This document shows positions 63,962 to 64,000 of a stretch of DNA of 64,000 bases, in pieces. Made by a program: the position numbers and the translations under genes. How positions within the stretch are numbered: the first letter of the stretch is position 1; each line of letters starts with the position of its first letter. The DNA is from Cryobacterium arcticum (GTDB lineage Bacteria > Actinomycetota > Actinomycetes > Actinomycetales > Microbacteriaceae), in contig NZ_CP016282.1 of NCBI RefSeq assembly GCF_001679725.1, positions 3,534,001 through 3,598,000 of the forward strand. The letters are read 5' to 3'. Under the pieces are notes generated by a model, which did no database searches, was not told the DNA's origin, and saw only the letters and a program-made list of their open reading frames with translations.

Positions 63962-64000
63962 ACGTAACGACAGCGAGGGGGCGAGCAGGGTGGGGTTAGG

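Overview
The window is 64 kb of high-GC chromosome from an actinobacterium, most likely a member of the Microbacteriaceae (Cryobacterium-like). The reasons are the codon and base usage, many GTG starts, frequent GGATGC/GCATCC words in coding sequence, a DUF3073 gene and a bacterial sterol-carrier gene close to the purine genes, and the CTCGACAAGCTCGACC intergenic repeats. I see no rRNA, tRNA, phage, insertion sequence or CRISPR. The genus is an inference.

Layout. 1-9.4 kb: the 5' part of recQ, a copper-handling group (PepSY membrane protein, CopC, YcnI and a His/Met-rich membrane protein) all on the minus strand, an orphan PstS-like lipoprotein, and a DEAD-box RNA helicase with a long repetitive disordered N-terminus. 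9.7-28.4 kb: mostly single genes and regulator/target pairs: a FUSC-like exporter, a secreted alpha/beta hydrolase, an M23 peptidase with a Pro-Thr linker, a large RND pump, a divergent MocR/YczE pair, a TipA-type MerR regulator with a textbook 19-bp-spacer promoter, an M20 peptidase, a CPBP-like membrane protein, a DUF4097-PadR operon with its own palindromic operator, a KimA-type potassium importer and a flavin monooxygenase. 28.5-61.2 kb: the de novo purine genes purM, purF, purD, purC, purS, purQ and purL, broken up by accessory modules. These modules are a LacI-controlled peptide-type ABC importer with a GH32 fructosidase (33.5-42.0 kb), a VOC/TetR/kynurenine block (45.3-50.2 kb) and a TPP-riboswitch-controlled ykoFEDC thiamine-precursor transporter (53.7-58.0 kb). 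61.3-64 kb: L-2-hydroxyglutarate oxidase and a DUF559 endonuclease-like gene flanked on both sides by pairs of ~60-bp palindromic repeats.

How the genes work together. The LacI/ABC/GH32 run looks like one inducible unit that imports a fructose-containing oligosaccharide and hydrolyses it in the cytoplasm. kynA, an amidohydrolase and kynU overlap by 4 bp each and probably convert tryptophan to anthranilate, with the amidohydrolase in the place of the usual formamidase. ykoFEDC is an ECF-type importer under thiamine pyrophosphate control. The copper genes are probably co-transcribed from the divergent region near 5.8 kb.

The most unusual non-coding structures are three arrays of a short direct repeat phased at 52-54 bp, each just beyond a gene end, and four long palindromic repeats bracketing the DUF559 nuclease gene, with a fifth half-copy 43 kb away. 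Functions are assigned by reading motifs by eye; no database search was possible.
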